Positions 1 through 8,316 of a stretch of 64,000 nt of DNA are shown here, piece by piece (positions within the stretch are counted from its first letter, which is position 1; the number at the start of each line of letters is the position of its first letter). The translations under genes were made by a program, and so were the position numbers. A model generated the notes under the pieces. That model ran no database searches, had not been told where the DNA came from, and was given only the letters and a program-made list of their open reading frames with translations. Location: positions 1 to 64,000 of the forward strand of contig CAVWBQ010000024.1 in NCBI GenBank assembly GCA_963753225.1. Reading direction: 5' to 3'. The stretch comes from Palsa-504 sp963753225. GTDB lineage: Bacteria > Actinomycetota > Actinomycetes > Streptosporangiales > Streptosporangiaceae.

Positions 1-1252
1 GGGCCTCGATGTTCACCTTGAACATGGCGTCGGCCACCGCGGCCTTGTCGTGCGGGTCGCCCGACGCGACCAGCGCGGCGTAGGCGGTCTCGAAGAGGCT
101 GTAGTTGGACAGCGCCTGCACCCACTGCTGGCCGGTGGCCGCCTCGTACTGGTCGGCGATCTGCTGGCAGGTCTCCCCGGTGAGCGAGGACTTCCACGGC
201 ATGTTGGGCGTCCACCAGGCATCGGTGGCGACGTTGTTGACCAGGCTGCCGAGCGCCTTGACGTCCGACGGGAACAGCAGCACCTTGGCCACCGTGGCCA
301 GCTTTGGCTTGTAGCCCTGCTGGGCGGCCTGCTTCCACATCACGTTGAAGTCGGGTGGCAGCGGCACGTTGGTGAAGAAGTCGCAGTTGTGCGCCTTGAA
401 CTGATTGATCATCGAGGAGTAGTTGGTCAGCCCGTCGGTGTAGGCCGGCGGGTCGATCAGGGTGTAGCCGGCCGGGTGGGCGAAGATCGGCCACGCGGCC
501 CGGAAGGCGTTGCCGTCCGAGTCGTTCGGGAACGCGCAGCCGATGTTCTTATTGGTGCTCAGCTGCTTGTGGATCCTGTTCATCATGGCGATGAAGGCTT
601 CGCACAGGTCGTTGACGCCGAGGAAGTACACCGTGGCCCACTTGGGCTTGAACGTGCTCTTGCCCGGGGTCGGGTTGCCGCCCAGGTTGGCATACCACGA
701 TTGCCAGGGCACGTTGCCGCAGATCACCGGCGTGCCCAGGGCTTCAGCCTTGGTCGCGACCGGGTTGACCGTCTCGGGCGTCGAGGAGGTCAGCAGCAGG
801 TCCACCTTGTCCGACAAGATGGCCTGGCTGGCCAGGTCGCCGGCCCGGTTCGGATCGGACTGGGTGTCGTAGGACTTGACCGTGACCTTGTAGGTCTTGC
901 CGCCGATCTTGAACCCGTTCTTGTACTGCGGCGTCTGGGCGATCTTGGTCATGATCCAGTTGTCCGGCGAGCCGAAGCCGGCCAGCGCCCCGGTGAGCGG
1001 GTGGATGAAGCCGATCACGATGTCCTTGGTGCCGCCGCCTCCCGTGCTGGAGGTGGAACCGCCGCTGGCGCCCTTGATGCTTGAGCAGGCCTCGAGCAGT
1101 CCGCCGCCTCCCACGATGGCCGCGCTGGCACCGGCCGTGCGCAGCACGCCGCGCCGGCTGATCGATCCCCCTAGACGCCCCCACGCTCGTGAGGATGTCG
1201 TCCCCCCAGGCCCCTCTGACGTGCTATCGGGCTGCGCAGTCTGGTCACTCAT
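1..1252 (-). CDS. Tat-exported lipoprotein, branched-chain amino acid/amide-type ABC substrate-binding protein (partial, left edge)
   Basis: The frame reads from ATG at 1252 and stays open through the left edge, so about 417 codons are visible and the C-terminus is missing. The N-terminus has a twin-arginine motif (SISRRGVLRTAG) followed by a lipobox-like LLEAC, so the protein is probably exported folded by Tat and lipid-anchored outside the membrane. The mature part begins DIVIGFIHPLTGALAGFG, the typical opening of periplasmic-binding-protein family 6 (leucine/amide binding) proteins, and continues with a conserved YDTQSDPNRAGDLA segment. An AGGGAGA ribosome binding site lies about 10 bases before the ATG. 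The transported ligand cannot be told from sequence. The permease and ATPase genes, if linked, would lie to the left of the window. Confidence 0.85.
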   Translation of the reverse strand, partial: MSDQTAQPDSTSEGPGGTTSSRAWGRLGGSISRRGVLRTAGASAAIVGGGGLLEACSSIKGASGGSTSSTGGGGTKDIVIGFIHPLTGALAGFGSPDNWIMTKIAQTPQYKNGFKIGGKTYKVTVKSYDTQSDPNRAGDLASQAILSDKVDLLLTSSTPETVNPVATKAEALGTPVICGNVPWQSWYANLGGNPTPGKSTFKPKWATVYFLGVNDLCEAFIAMMNRIHKQLSTNKNIGCAFPNDSDGNAFRAAWPIFAHPAGYTLIDPPAYTDGLTNYSSMINQFKAHNCDFFTNVPLPPDFNVMWKQAAQQGYKPKLATVAKVLLFPSDVKALGSLVNNVATDAWWTPNMPWKSSLTGETCQQIADQYEAATGQQWVQALSNYSLFETAYAALVASGDPHDKAAVADAMFKVNIEA

Positions 1253-2019
1253 GTGCAATCGATCTCCCTTTGAGGTCGCGCCGACGGCGCGGGACCGCGT
1301 CTGAGGTGACACCGGCGACCCCTGCGGATGGACCCAGGGTGCTGCGGCGTCATGAGGCTAACATCACCTAAATCCCAATAAGAGAGCGCTGCGGGTGAAA
1401 GCGGAGTGCGCTCGGCCTCATCGGGTTCAGGGGGCCTCGGTGCGGGATGCCTAATATGCGGGCTCCTATCACTTCGTGAGAGTGCGCCCGCCCGCTGCGC
1501 CGATGGATTCGTGCGCTCTGCGAACGAACGTACAGATAAAGAACAGTATGGCAACGCTAGGATGCCCGTTTGGCGCGAGTCAACTTACGTTATGTAACTG
1601 TTTCAATCTGTGAGATTCCGAGGTCGGGGCACCTCCGGCCGCCTGGTAGACGCCTCATCCGTATCGCGCTGTGCGCCTCATCCGCCCCCACCCTCCTGTC
1701 CGGCCGATCCCGGCCGGCGCGCCCGCGCCCTGTGTTCCCGCATATCACCTACACCACGTGGGCACCCCGGGCATCAGATGCCTGGTTTGTCTCTTCTGTT
1801 CCCAGGATTCCCGGCGGAGAAGGCCCATGAACCTGGGTCCCTGACCGATGATTACTAAGCACGGCCGGTTGTCTGGCACAATGTGAGGCTGACCGCTAGG
1901 CCACGCGACGCCCTCTCCTCGTTCGCAGGGCCTGGCTCATCTGTGCGGTCCTGTCGGCTGTTCCCCGGTCGGCGCGGTTCCGCCGCATCGCATCTAAACG
2001 CTGGGAGAAGACCACAGCC
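1253..2019. other. Divergent intergenic region between binding protein and rpsP
   Basis: No convincing gene is seen in these 767 bases. They must carry the promoters for the leftward binding-protein gene and the rightward rpsP operon. A short perfect hairpin (6-base stem CGCGCC/GGCGCG, 3-base loop) lies at 1277-1291 in the leader of the binding-protein gene. I could not fix a promoter with good -35 and -10 boxes. Confidence 0.5.
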
Positions 2020-2825
2020 GTGGCTGTCAAGATCAAGCTGAAGCGCCTGGGTAAAATCCGGGAGCCCTACTACCGGATCGTCGTAGCGGACGCACGCACC
2101 AAGCGCGACGGGCGCGCTATCGAGGAGATCGGCAAGTACCACCCGAAGGCCGAGCCCTCGTTCATCGAAGTGAACTCCGAGCGGGTGCAGCACTGGCTCT
2201 CGGTGGGCGCGCAGCCCACCAACCCGGTCCGCGTCCTGCTCAAGATCACCGGAGACTGGCAGAAGTTCACCGGGGAGCCTGGGGCCGAGGGCACTCTGCG
2301 CACGGCCGAGCCGCGCGCGGACAAGAAGGAGCGCTTCACGGCCGCGGCCAAGGAGAGCCTGGCCAGCAAGGAAGCCAAGGAAGGCGCCAAGGAGAGCAAG
2401 GCCGCGAGCAAGGCGTCCAAGCCCGCCAGGAGCAGTGCTGCCAAGGACAGTGCTGCCAAGGACAGGGCCCCGGCCGCCGAAGCCGTCGCCGCGCCGCGGA
2501 CGCCGCGAGCGAGGCTGCCGCCGACGCCAAGCCGGCGGACGCGAAGCCCGAGGCAAAGGCTGCCGACGCGAAGCCCGCGGACGCGAAGCCCGAGGACGCC
2601 AAGCCCGCCGACGCGAAGCCCGCGGACGCGAAGCCCGAGGCAAAGGCTGACGACGCGAAGCCCGAGGCAAAGGCTGACGACGCGAAGCCCGAGGCAAAGG
2701 CTGACGACGCGAAGCCCGAGGCAAAGGCTGACGACGCGAAGCCCGAGGCAAAGGCTGACGACGCGAAGCCCGAGGCAAAGGCTGACGCCAAGGCCGCCGA
2801 GGGCGACTCGGGGAGCGGAGCCTGA
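2020..2825 (+). CDS. rpsP: 30S ribosomal protein bS16 with long Ala/Lys/Asp-rich tail; apparent -1 frameshift near 2493
   Basis: The first 80 or so residues (MAVKIKLKRLGKIREPYYRI...) are bS16, which binds 16S rRNA in the 30S body. Actinobacterial bS16 usually carries an Ala/Lys/Glu-rich tail. Here the starting frame drifts into an Arg/Pro/Ser-rich stretch at about 2493 and then runs without a stop into the next gene. The frame shifted by one base gives the expected tail (AADAASEAAADAKPADAKPE...) and ends at TGA 2823-2825, one base before the GTG of khpA. One base is therefore probably missing from the sequence around 2488-2496. With it restored the protein is 268 residues, roughly 80 core plus 185 tail. 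It is the first gene of the rpsP-khpA-rimM-trmD operon. Confidence 0.9.
2649..2783 (+). repeat. 27-base tandem repeat (five copies) in the rpsP tail
   Basis: Five full 27-base units start at 2649, 2676, 2703, 2730 and 2757 and encode DDAKPEAKA in the frame that closes rpsP at 2825. Degenerate relatives of the unit extend upstream to about 2537. This is a coding low-complexity repeat that probably expands and contracts by slippage. Confidence 0.9.
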
Positions 2826-2826
2826 C

Positions 2827-3069
2827 GTGCTTGAGGAAGCCCTCGAGCACCTGGTCCGGGGCATAGTCCAGTACCCGGACGACGTCCAGGTCGCCAGCAG
2901 GATGCTGCGCCGGGGCAGCGTCCTCGAGGTGCGGGTGCATCCCGACGATCTCGGCAAGGTCATCGGCAGGGGCGGGCGCACCGCTCGCGCGCTGCGCACC
3001 GTGATCGGTGCCCTGGCGGCGGGTCGTTACGTCCGGATCGACCTGCTGGACGCCAACGAGGTCCGCTGA
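2827..3069 (+). CDS. khpA: KH-domain RNA-binding protein KhpA
   Basis: This 80-residue protein starts at GTG 2827, one base after the restored rpsP stop. It holds a single KH fold with the RNA-binding GxxG loop GRGG in KVIGRGGRTARALRTV, and it matches the small YlqC/KhpA family, which sits between rpsP and rimM in most Gram-positives. KhpA proteins bind RNA as homodimers or with KhpB and affect cell division and translation. The GTG lies in the same frame as the start of rpsP, so the frameshift in the rpsP tail creates an artificial S16-KH fusion frame. Confidence 0.9.
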   Translation: MLEEALEHLVRGIVQYPDDVQVASRMLRRGSVLEVRVHPDDLGKVIGRGGRTARALRTVIGALAAGRYVRIDLLDANEVR

Positions 3070-3074
3070 CCCCG

Positions 3075-3632
3075 ATGCGGGTAAACGTCGGCCGGGCTGG
3101 CCGTCCGCACGGGATCCGCGGCGAGGTGGTGATCGGGGTCAGGACGGACGAGCCTGACCTCCGCTTCGCCGTGGGCGCCAGCGTGGACGTCCGGAGTTCT
3201 ACCGGCGACGGCCCCGATGATGACGGCACCGGCGGCGGGCGGCTGACGGTCGCCTCGGCGCGCTGGCACTCGGGACAGCTGCTGGTCGCGTTCGACGGGA
3301 TCACCGACCGGACCGCGGCCGCCGAGCTGACCGGCAGCTGGCTGAGCGTGGATTCCAGCCAGCTGCCGGACACCGGCGACCCGGACGAGTTCCGCGACTA
3401 CGAGCTGATCGGCCTGTCCGTGCGGACGTGCGCCGGCGACCAGGTGGGCGTGGTCACCGACGTGCTGCACTACGGCCAGGACCTGCTGGTGGTGCGGCGC
3501 GAGGACGTCCCTGGCGGCGAGTGCCTCGTGCCGTTCGTGAAGGCGATGGTGCCCGAGGTCGACCTGTCGGCCGGCGTCGTGGTCATCGACCCGCCCCCCG
3601 GGCTGCTCGACCCCGCCCAGGCGCAGGAATAA
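3075..3632 (+). CDS. rimM: 16S rRNA processing protein RimM
   Basis: The 185-residue protein begins MRVNVGRAGRPHGIRGEVVI, the signature N-terminus of RimM, with a C-terminal PRC-barrel segment (ELIGLSVRT...VTDVLHYGQDLLVV...LVPFV). RimM binds ribosomal protein S19 and assists maturation of the 30S head. It starts five bases after khpA and ends ten bases before trmD, so co-translation in one operon is expected. Length is normal for actinobacteria. An unusual Asp/Gly-rich insertion (residues about 40-58) separates two strands of the N-terminal domain. Confidence 0.93.
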   Translation: MRVNVGRAGRPHGIRGEVVIGVRTDEPDLRFAVGASVDVRSSTGDGPDDDGTGGGRLTVASARWHSGQLLVAFDGITDRTAAAELTGSWLSVDSSQLPDTGDPDEFRDYELIGLSVRTCAGDQVGVVTDVLHYGQDLLVVRREDVPGGECLVPFVKAMVPEVDLSAGVVVIDPPPGLLDPAQAQE

Positions 3633-3641
3633 GGAGAGGGC

Positions 3642-4445
3642 GTGGGGCTGCGCATCAACATCGTCACGATCTTCCCTGAGTACTTCGGCAGCCCGCTCGG
3701 GGTGTCGCTGATCGGGAAGGCGGCGAGCCGGGGCGACATCGACTTCCGCGTGCACGACCTGCGCCGCTGGGCCAGGGATGTCCACCACACCGTGGACGAC
3801 GTCCCGTTCGGCGGCGGCCCCGGCATGGTGATGAAGCCGGACGTCTGGGGCGACGCGCTCGACGAGATCGTCCCCGCTGGCGGCGGGGACGCGCGGCTGG
3901 TCGTCCCGACGCCTAGCGGGGTGCCGTTCTCTCAGGACATCGCGGCCAGGTACTCGGCCGAACCGCGGCTGGTGTTCGCCTGCGGGCGTTACGAGGGCAT
4001 GGACGGCCGGGTCGTCGAGGCGATGCGTGACCGGATTCCGGTGGACGAGGTGAGCATCGGCGACTACGTGCTGGCCGGCGGGGAGGCCGCCGCCCTGGTC
4101 ATGATCGAGGCGGTGGGACGGCTGCTGCCGGGCGTCCTGGGCAACGCGTCCTCGGCCGGTGACGACTCGTTCGGCGGCGACGCGGATCCGGAGGGTGCCA
4201 TGCGCGGGCTGCTCGAAGGCCCGGTCTACACCAGGCCACGGGCCTGGCGGGAGCGCGAGGTGCCCGAGGTGCTGCTGTCCGGCAACCACGCCGCGATCGC
4301 CCGCTGGCGCCGGGACATGGCCCTGCGCAGGACCGCCGCGCACCGGCCCGACCTCATCGGGGCCCTGAGCGACCTGGATCGCCGCGACCGGGAGGTGCTG
4401 GCCGAGGCTGGCTTTCCGGTTAGTGCCGAAGATATGGCACACTGA
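3642..4445 (+). CDS. trmD: tRNA (guanine-N1)-methyltransferase TrmD
   Basis: The 267-residue protein starts with GTG after a good AAGGAGAGG site. It shows the SPOUT trefoil-knot hallmarks of TrmD: MGLRINIVTIFPEYF at the N-terminus, the VDDVPFGGGPGMVMKP segment, and the S-adenosylmethionine knot SIGDYVLAGGEAA. The enzyme methylates G37 next to the anticodon and so prevents +1 frameshifting. Position between rimM and rplS is canonical. No anomaly is seen. Confidence 0.96.
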   Translation: MGLRINIVTIFPEYFGSPLGVSLIGKAASRGDIDFRVHDLRRWARDVHHTVDDVPFGGGPGMVMKPDVWGDALDEIVPAGGGDARLVVPTPSGVPFSQDIAARYSAEPRLVFACGRYEGMDGRVVEAMRDRIPVDEVSIGDYVLAGGEAAALVMIEAVGRLLPGVLGNASSAGDDSFGGDADPEGAMRGLLEGPVYTRPRAWREREVPEVLLSGNHAAIARWRRDMALRRTAAHRPDLIGALSDLDRRDREVLAEAGFPVSAEDMAH

Positions 4446-4475
4446 AGTCCGCTGTCTTTTCAGGCACCGGGCCCC

Positions 4476-4525
4476 GGGACCTCCGAGAGGTCCCGCTGGC
4501 GTAAGCCGGTTGCGGGTGCCGCAAC
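4476..4525 (+). promoter_or_regulatory. Two adjacent perfect hairpins in the rplS leader
   Basis: In the 105-base gap between trmD and rplS two perfect stem-loops lie side by side. The first has 8-base stems GGGACCTC/GAGGTCCC with loop CGA (4476-4494), and the second has 7-base stems GTTGCGG/CCGCAAC with loop GTG (4509-4525). They end about 25 bases before the rplS ATG. L19 leaders acting in autogenous control are known in other phyla, so this may be an analogous ribosomal-protein leader. A processing site is an alternative. Confidence 0.45.
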
Positions 4526-4550
4526 GACCACCACCGAGGAAACCGCTGTC

Positions 4551-4910
4551 ATGCATACCGCGATTGCCGAAATCGAGCAGGCCCAGACCCGGTCCGACAT
4601 CCCGGACTTCCGGCCGGGGGACACGCTCAAGGTTCACGTCCGGGTCACCGAGGGGAACCGCTCGCGGATCCAGGTGTTCCAGGGCGTGGTGATCCGGCGC
4701 CAGGGCAGCGGGTCCCGGGAGACGTTCACCGTCCGCAAGGTCAGCTACGGCGTGGGCGTCGAGCGGACCTTCCCGGTACACAGCCCCTCGATCGACAAGA
4801 TCGAGCCGGTCACCCGGGGCCGGGTGCGCCGGGCCAAGCTGTACTACCTGAGGGATCTGCGCGGCAAGGCGGCCCGCATCAAGGAGCGTCGCGACCAGAC
4901 CGGCAGCTGA
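4551..4910 (+). CDS. rplS: 50S ribosomal protein bL19
   Basis: The 119-residue protein contains the conserved bL19 core (PDFRPGDTLKVHVRVTEGNR, GVVIRRQGSGSRETFTVRK, VERTFPVHSPSIDKIEV-like) and the C-terminal RRAKLYYLRDLRGKAARIKE. bL19 sits at the 30S-50S interface. It follows trmD at 105 bases, with two hairpins in the gap, and lies nine bases before the first lepB gene. The ATG at 4551 is preceded by a GAGGAAA site. Confidence 0.96.
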   Translation: MHTAIAEIEQAQTRSDIPDFRPGDTLKVHVRVTEGNRSRIQVFQGVVIRRQGSGSRETFTVRKVSYGVGVERTFPVHSPSIDKIEPVTRGRVRRAKLYYLRDLRGKAARIKERRDQTGS

Positions 4911-4919
4911 CGCCAGGCG

Positions 4920-5822
4920 ATGGATGACCAGCAAGATCCTGGCACTCTCGCCCCGTCTCCCGCCTCCGAGCCGGATGCCGACTCCAGTGAAGCGGAGCCG
5001 GACGAGGACGCTCCCGCCGCCAAGAAGGCCAAGAAGGCCAAGAAGCAGAAAAGCTTCGGCCGCGAGCTGCTGACCATCGTCGTGGCGGCCGCCATCCTCA
5101 CCCTGCTGGTGAAGGCGTTCATCATCCAGGTGTACCGGATCCCGTCGGCGTCGATGGAGAACACCCTCGAGGTCGGCGACCGGGTCCTGGTGAACAAGGT
5201 CGTCTATCACTTCCGCGGCATCGCCCGCGGCGACATCGTCGTGTTCAGCGGGCAGGACTCGTGGGGCCCCGACGCCCCGCCGCCGTCCAGCAACCCGGTG
5301 GTCAGGGTCTTCGACGACGCGCTGTCCGGACTCGGGCTGCACAGCGACCAGACCTTCTACATCAAGCGGGTCATCGGCCTGCCCGGCGACCACGTGGCCT
5401 GCTGCACCGACGGGAAGGTCACGGTCAACGGGGTCCCGCTGACCGAGGGTCAGTACCTGTTCGCCGGTGACGCGCCCTCTGCCTTCAAGTTCAGCGATGT
5501 CGTCCCGCCCGGGCACCTATGGGTCATGGGCGACCACCGCGGCGACTCCGACGACTCGCGCTACCACTCCGGTGATCCCGGCAACGGCACGATCCCGGAG
5601 AACCAGGTCGTCGGGCGGGCGTTCCTGATCGTCTGGCCGCCATCGCAGCTCCGCGACCTGCCCATCCCGACGACCTTCGGCCAGGCCGCGCTGCACGCGG
5701 GCGCCGCGGGCGCCGCCGTGCTCAACACCGGTGAATCCGCGCTGGCCGCCGCCCCGGTGGCGGGAGCGGCCGGTATCCTCGCGGCCCCCGTGCTCCTGCT
5801 CCGCCGACGCCGTCGGCGCTAG
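4920..5822 (+). CDS. lepB: Signal peptidase I (first of two tandem copies)
   Basis: The 300-residue type I signal peptidase has an acidic then Lys-rich cytoplasmic N-terminus (residues 1-45), a membrane anchor at about 50-70, the catalytic serine at Ser78 in IPSASMENTL, and the general-base lysine at Lys149 in FYIKRVIGLPGD. The box E motif GDHRGDSDDSR follows. It cleaves signal peptides on the outer face of the membrane. A second hydrophobic segment near 265-290 followed by an Arg-rich end suggests a C-terminal anchor. It is part of the rplS transcription unit and is closed by the strong inverted repeat at 5844-5873. Confidence 0.95.
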   Translation: MDDQQDPGTLAPSPASEPDADSSEAEPDEDAPAAKKAKKAKKQKSFGRELLTIVVAAAILTLLVKAFIIQVYRIPSASMENTLEVGDRVLVNKVVYHFRGIARGDIVVFSGQDSWGPDAPPPSSNPVVRVFDDALSGLGLHSDQTFYIKRVIGLPGDHVACCTDGKVTVNGVPLTEGQYLFAGDAPSAFKFSDVVPPGHLWVMGDHRGDSDDSRYHSGDPGNGTIPENQVVGRAFLIVWPPSQLRDLPIPTTFGQAALHAGAAGAAVLNTGESALAAAPVAGAAGILAAPVLLLRRRRRR

Positions 5823-5843
5823 CCCTCTAGCATGCGGAAATGC

Positions 5844-5873
5844 GGATAAGCCGGGCAATTGCCCGGCTTATCC
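5844..5873 (+). terminator. Perfect inverted repeat, likely terminator after lepB
   Basis: A 13-base perfect stem GGATAAGCCGGGC/GCCCGGCTTATCC flanks a central AATT, starting 21 bases after the lepB stop. No T-run follows, which is common for actinobacterial terminators. As the whole 30 bases form a palindrome it could also work for the opposite strand or be a protein-binding site. Confidence 0.75.
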
Positions 5874-6058
5874 TACGCGCCGCGGTGGCCCGGGCCTGGC
5901 GATCCGGCGGCCGGGTTTTGGCGCTAAGCTCGATTCAATGACGGTGAACCCCGACGAGGGGCGCGGGTTTGCGTGAGCCGTCTGGATCCGGTGCCCGCGA
6001 GGGTCGGCCTGCCGAGGTCGCGGCCCAGCCAAGCGGTGCGCGAACGGAAGGGGCGCAG

Positions 6059-7234
6059 ATGAGCGGCGCTGGCCGTGGCGTGACGCCGGGGGCCGAGCCA
6101 GAGGCCGGCCAGGGCGAGAGCGCCGCGTCACCCGAGCCCGAGCAGGCCCGGTCGTCCAGCGCGGACAACGGAGCCGAGGCGCCCGGGCAGGCCAAGGCCG
6201 AATCAAAGGCCGAGTCCAAGGCTGAGTCGAGCGGTCCAGCGGAGGATGGCGACGGCACGGCGCCAGACGGCAACCCAGACGGCAACCCGGACGGCAACCC
6301 GGACGGCAACACTGCGCCGCCGGCCGGCGAGGCCGGCTCCGGCGGGCCGAAGCCGGCCGCCCGCCGCGGGCGCAGGAAGCGGTCGTTCTGGCGTGAGTTC
6401 CCGATCCTGGTCGTCATCGCCCTGCTGCTCGCGGTCGTCATCAAGACCTACGCGATCCAGGCCTTCTTCATCCCGTCCGGGTCGATGGAGAACACGCTCG
6501 AGATCAACGACCGGGTGCTGGTCAACAAGCTCGTCTACGACGTCCGCGGCATTCACCGCGGCGACATCGTGGTCTTCAACGGGGACGGCTCGTGGGACCC
6601 GGGCACGGTGCCCACGGACACCAACTTCGTGGTGAAGTTCGCCCAGGGATTTGCCAGCATGTTCGGCTTCGGGCACCCCGGAGACATCCTCATCAAGCGG
6701 GTCATCGGACTGCCCGGCGACAAGGTGGCCTGCTGCGACGCGCAGGGCCGGGTCACGGTCAACGGCGTCCCGCTCATCGAGGGGTCCTACCTGTACCCCG
6801 GCGATACCCCCTCCGAGATCAGGTTCAACATCGTCGTCCCGCCCGGCCGGCTGTGGGTCATGGGCGACCACAGGCTCATCTCCGACGACTCCCGGAGCCA
6901 CCTCGGCAATCCTGGCGGCGGTACGGTCCCGGAAAGCGCCGTGGTCGGCCGGGCCTTCGTCATCATCTGGCCGCCCAGCCGGTGGCGGATCCTGCCGATT
7001 CCCGCCACCTTCGAGCAGCCCAAGCTGAGCGCCGCCGACCCTTCGACCCCTCCGGCGACCCGGGACACCGCCGGCCTGCTGTCGGCCCGGCTCGAGCCCT
7101 CCAGCCCGGCTCTGCCGCTGGCCCTCGGCTTCGCCGCGGCCGTCCCGGTCACCTGGCTGCAACGCCGGGCCCGGCTGCGGTTCGCCCGCCGCCGCGCTGG
7201 CCGCCGTACTGGCCGCCGTCCGCCCTCCGCGTAA
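6059..7234 (+). CDS. lepB: Signal peptidase I (second tandem copy) with long acidic N-terminal extension
   Basis: This is a second type I signal peptidase with the Ser motif IPSGSMENTLEINDRVLVNK, the Lys motif ILIKRVIGLPGDKVACC and the box E motif GDHRLISDDSRSH. The core is highly similar to the preceding copy, which suggests duplication. I chose ATG 6059 because GGAAGGGG lies just upstream. A TTG at 5969 would add 30 residues. Before the membrane anchor there is a disordered stretch of about 100 residues rich in Ala/Glu/Gly/Pro that includes four GNPD-type repeats. Actinobacteria often carry two to four lepB genes here, presumably with different substrate preferences. The C-terminus has another hydrophobic segment and an Arg-rich tail. 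Confidence 0.93.
   Translation: MSGAGRGVTPGAEPEAGQGESAASPEPEQARSSSADNGAEAPGQAKAESKAESKAESSGPAEDGDGTAPDGNPDGNPDGNPDGNTAPPAGEAGSGGPKPAARRGRRKRSFWREFPILVVIALLLAVVIKTYAIQAFFIPSGSMENTLEINDRVLVNKLVYDVRGIHRGDIVVFNGDGSWDPGTVPTDTNFVVKFAQGFASMFGFGHPGDILIKRVIGLPGDKVACCDAQGRVTVNGVPLIEGSYLYPGDTPSEIRFNIVVPPGRLWVMGDHRLISDDSRSHLGNPGGGTVPESAVVGRAFVIIWPPSRWRILPIPATFEQPKLSAADPSTPPATRDTAGLLSARLEPSSPALPLALGFAAAVPVTWLQRRARLRFARRRAGRRTGRRPPSA
6269..6310 (+). repeat. 12-base in-frame tandem repeat in second lepB
   Basis: Three 12-base units and a half unit encode GNPDGNPDGNPDGN in the cytoplasmic linker of the signal peptidase. It is a short coding repeat likely to vary in copy number between strains. Confidence 0.85.
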
Positions 7235-7404
7235 CCCCACGCCGTGGTCCCTCCCAGGTGGGTCGATGACTCATCGGTCCGGCTAGAACAGGACCGACGG
7301 CACATTGACCTCATTCGGCAGGGCAGCGGGACACCAGCCTGGCCTGGTTGTCATGGGCTGCTTGTCCGCGTGACCCCGGCATCTGGCGTACCCTTCCCAG
7401 TGTC

Positions 7405-8316
7405 ATGACCCGCCATCCTGGGGTGCCGCCCGCCAGCAACCGGCCCTCGCGGGCCGCCGAACCCCCTCTGGCCCCTTCAGACCCGCCGGTCTCGTTCCGC
7501 AACCTGTACCCCAGGTATCCGGGCTATACGCCCCGGCGGGACGGCGGGCTCGGCGCGTACGAAACCGTGCTCGGCCGGGCCGGGTTCGCGCCCGTCGCCG
7601 GCATCGACGAGGCCGGCCGGGGAGCATGCGCGGGACCGCTCGTGGTGGCGGCCGTGGTGCTCGATCCGGCCAGCATCAGGCGGATGCCCGGGCTGGCCGA
7701 CTCCAAGCTGCTCACCCCCCAGGCCAGGGAGGAGGCCTACGCCGAGGTGCTCCGCCGCGCCATCGACTGGCATGTCGTGGTCATCGGCGCCGACCAGATC
7801 GACGCCACCGGGCTGCACGTGTGCAACGTCTCCGGCATGCGCCGCGCCTTCGCGGGCCTGCGCAGCAAGCCCGGGTTCGTCCTTACCGACGGCTTCCCGG
7901 TCCGCGGCCTCGGCGTCCCCGGGCTCGCGGTCTGGAAGGGCGACCGGGTCACCGCCTCGGTCGCGGCGGCCTCCGTGGTGGCCAAGGTCAGCCGGGACAG
8001 GATGATGCGGGACCTGCACGAACGTTATCCCCTATACGGCTTCGACCGGCACAAGGGATACGTCACCGATGAGCACGTCGCCGCCCTGACTGAGCACGGG
8101 CCGAGCCCGGTACACCGGTACTCGTTCGTGAACGTGACCCGTGCGGCGGGCGTGGCGGCCCCGGTGGCGCCCGCGGACCCGGCGGAACTGCTGGACCCCG
8201 CTGAGCTGCCCGGCGACGCCGATCCCGTCGTCGCCGGCCCGCTCGGGGCGCTGGTGGCTGCGGGGTTGGGCCCGGCGGCTGCGCCGGGGGAGAACGAGAG
8301 GAGAATGGACTCATGA
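7405..8316 (+). CDS. rnhB: Ribonuclease HII
   Basis: The protein shows the RNase HII catalytic signature VAGIDEAGRGACAGPLVVAAVVL, where the first Asp and Glu are metal ligands. The expected downstream segments are LADSKLLTPQAREE, the LTDGFPV Asp, and SVVAKVSRDRMM with YGFDRHKGYVTDEH. It removes ribonucleotides and RNA primers from DNA. I prefer ATG 7405, but an upstream GTG-type start would add 19 residues. The tail of about 65 residues after the catalytic domain is Ala/Pro-rich and unusual. The stop overlaps the next gene by four bases (ATGA), indicating coupling. Confidence 0.92.
   Translation: MTRHPGVPPASNRPSRAAEPPLAPSDPPVSFRNLYPRYPGYTPRRDGGLGAYETVLGRAGFAPVAGIDEAGRGACAGPLVVAAVVLDPASIRRMPGLADSKLLTPQAREEAYAEVLRRAIDWHVVVIGADQIDATGLHVCNVSGMRRAFAGLRSKPGFVLTDGFPVRGLGVPGLAVWKGDRVTASVAAASVVAKVSRDRMMRDLHERYPLYGFDRHKGYVTDEHVAALTEHGPSPVHRYSFVNVTRAAGVAAPVAPADPAELLDPAELPGDADPVVAGPLGALVAAGLGPAAAPGENERRMDS

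Noticed and set aside
1379..1597. Short open frames between the binding protein and rpsP
   Set aside because: They have no ribosome binding site, no codon bias and no recognisable product.
7362..7394. Promoter-like TTGTCC and TACCCT before rnhB
   Set aside because: The spacing is 21 bases, too long for a confident promoter.
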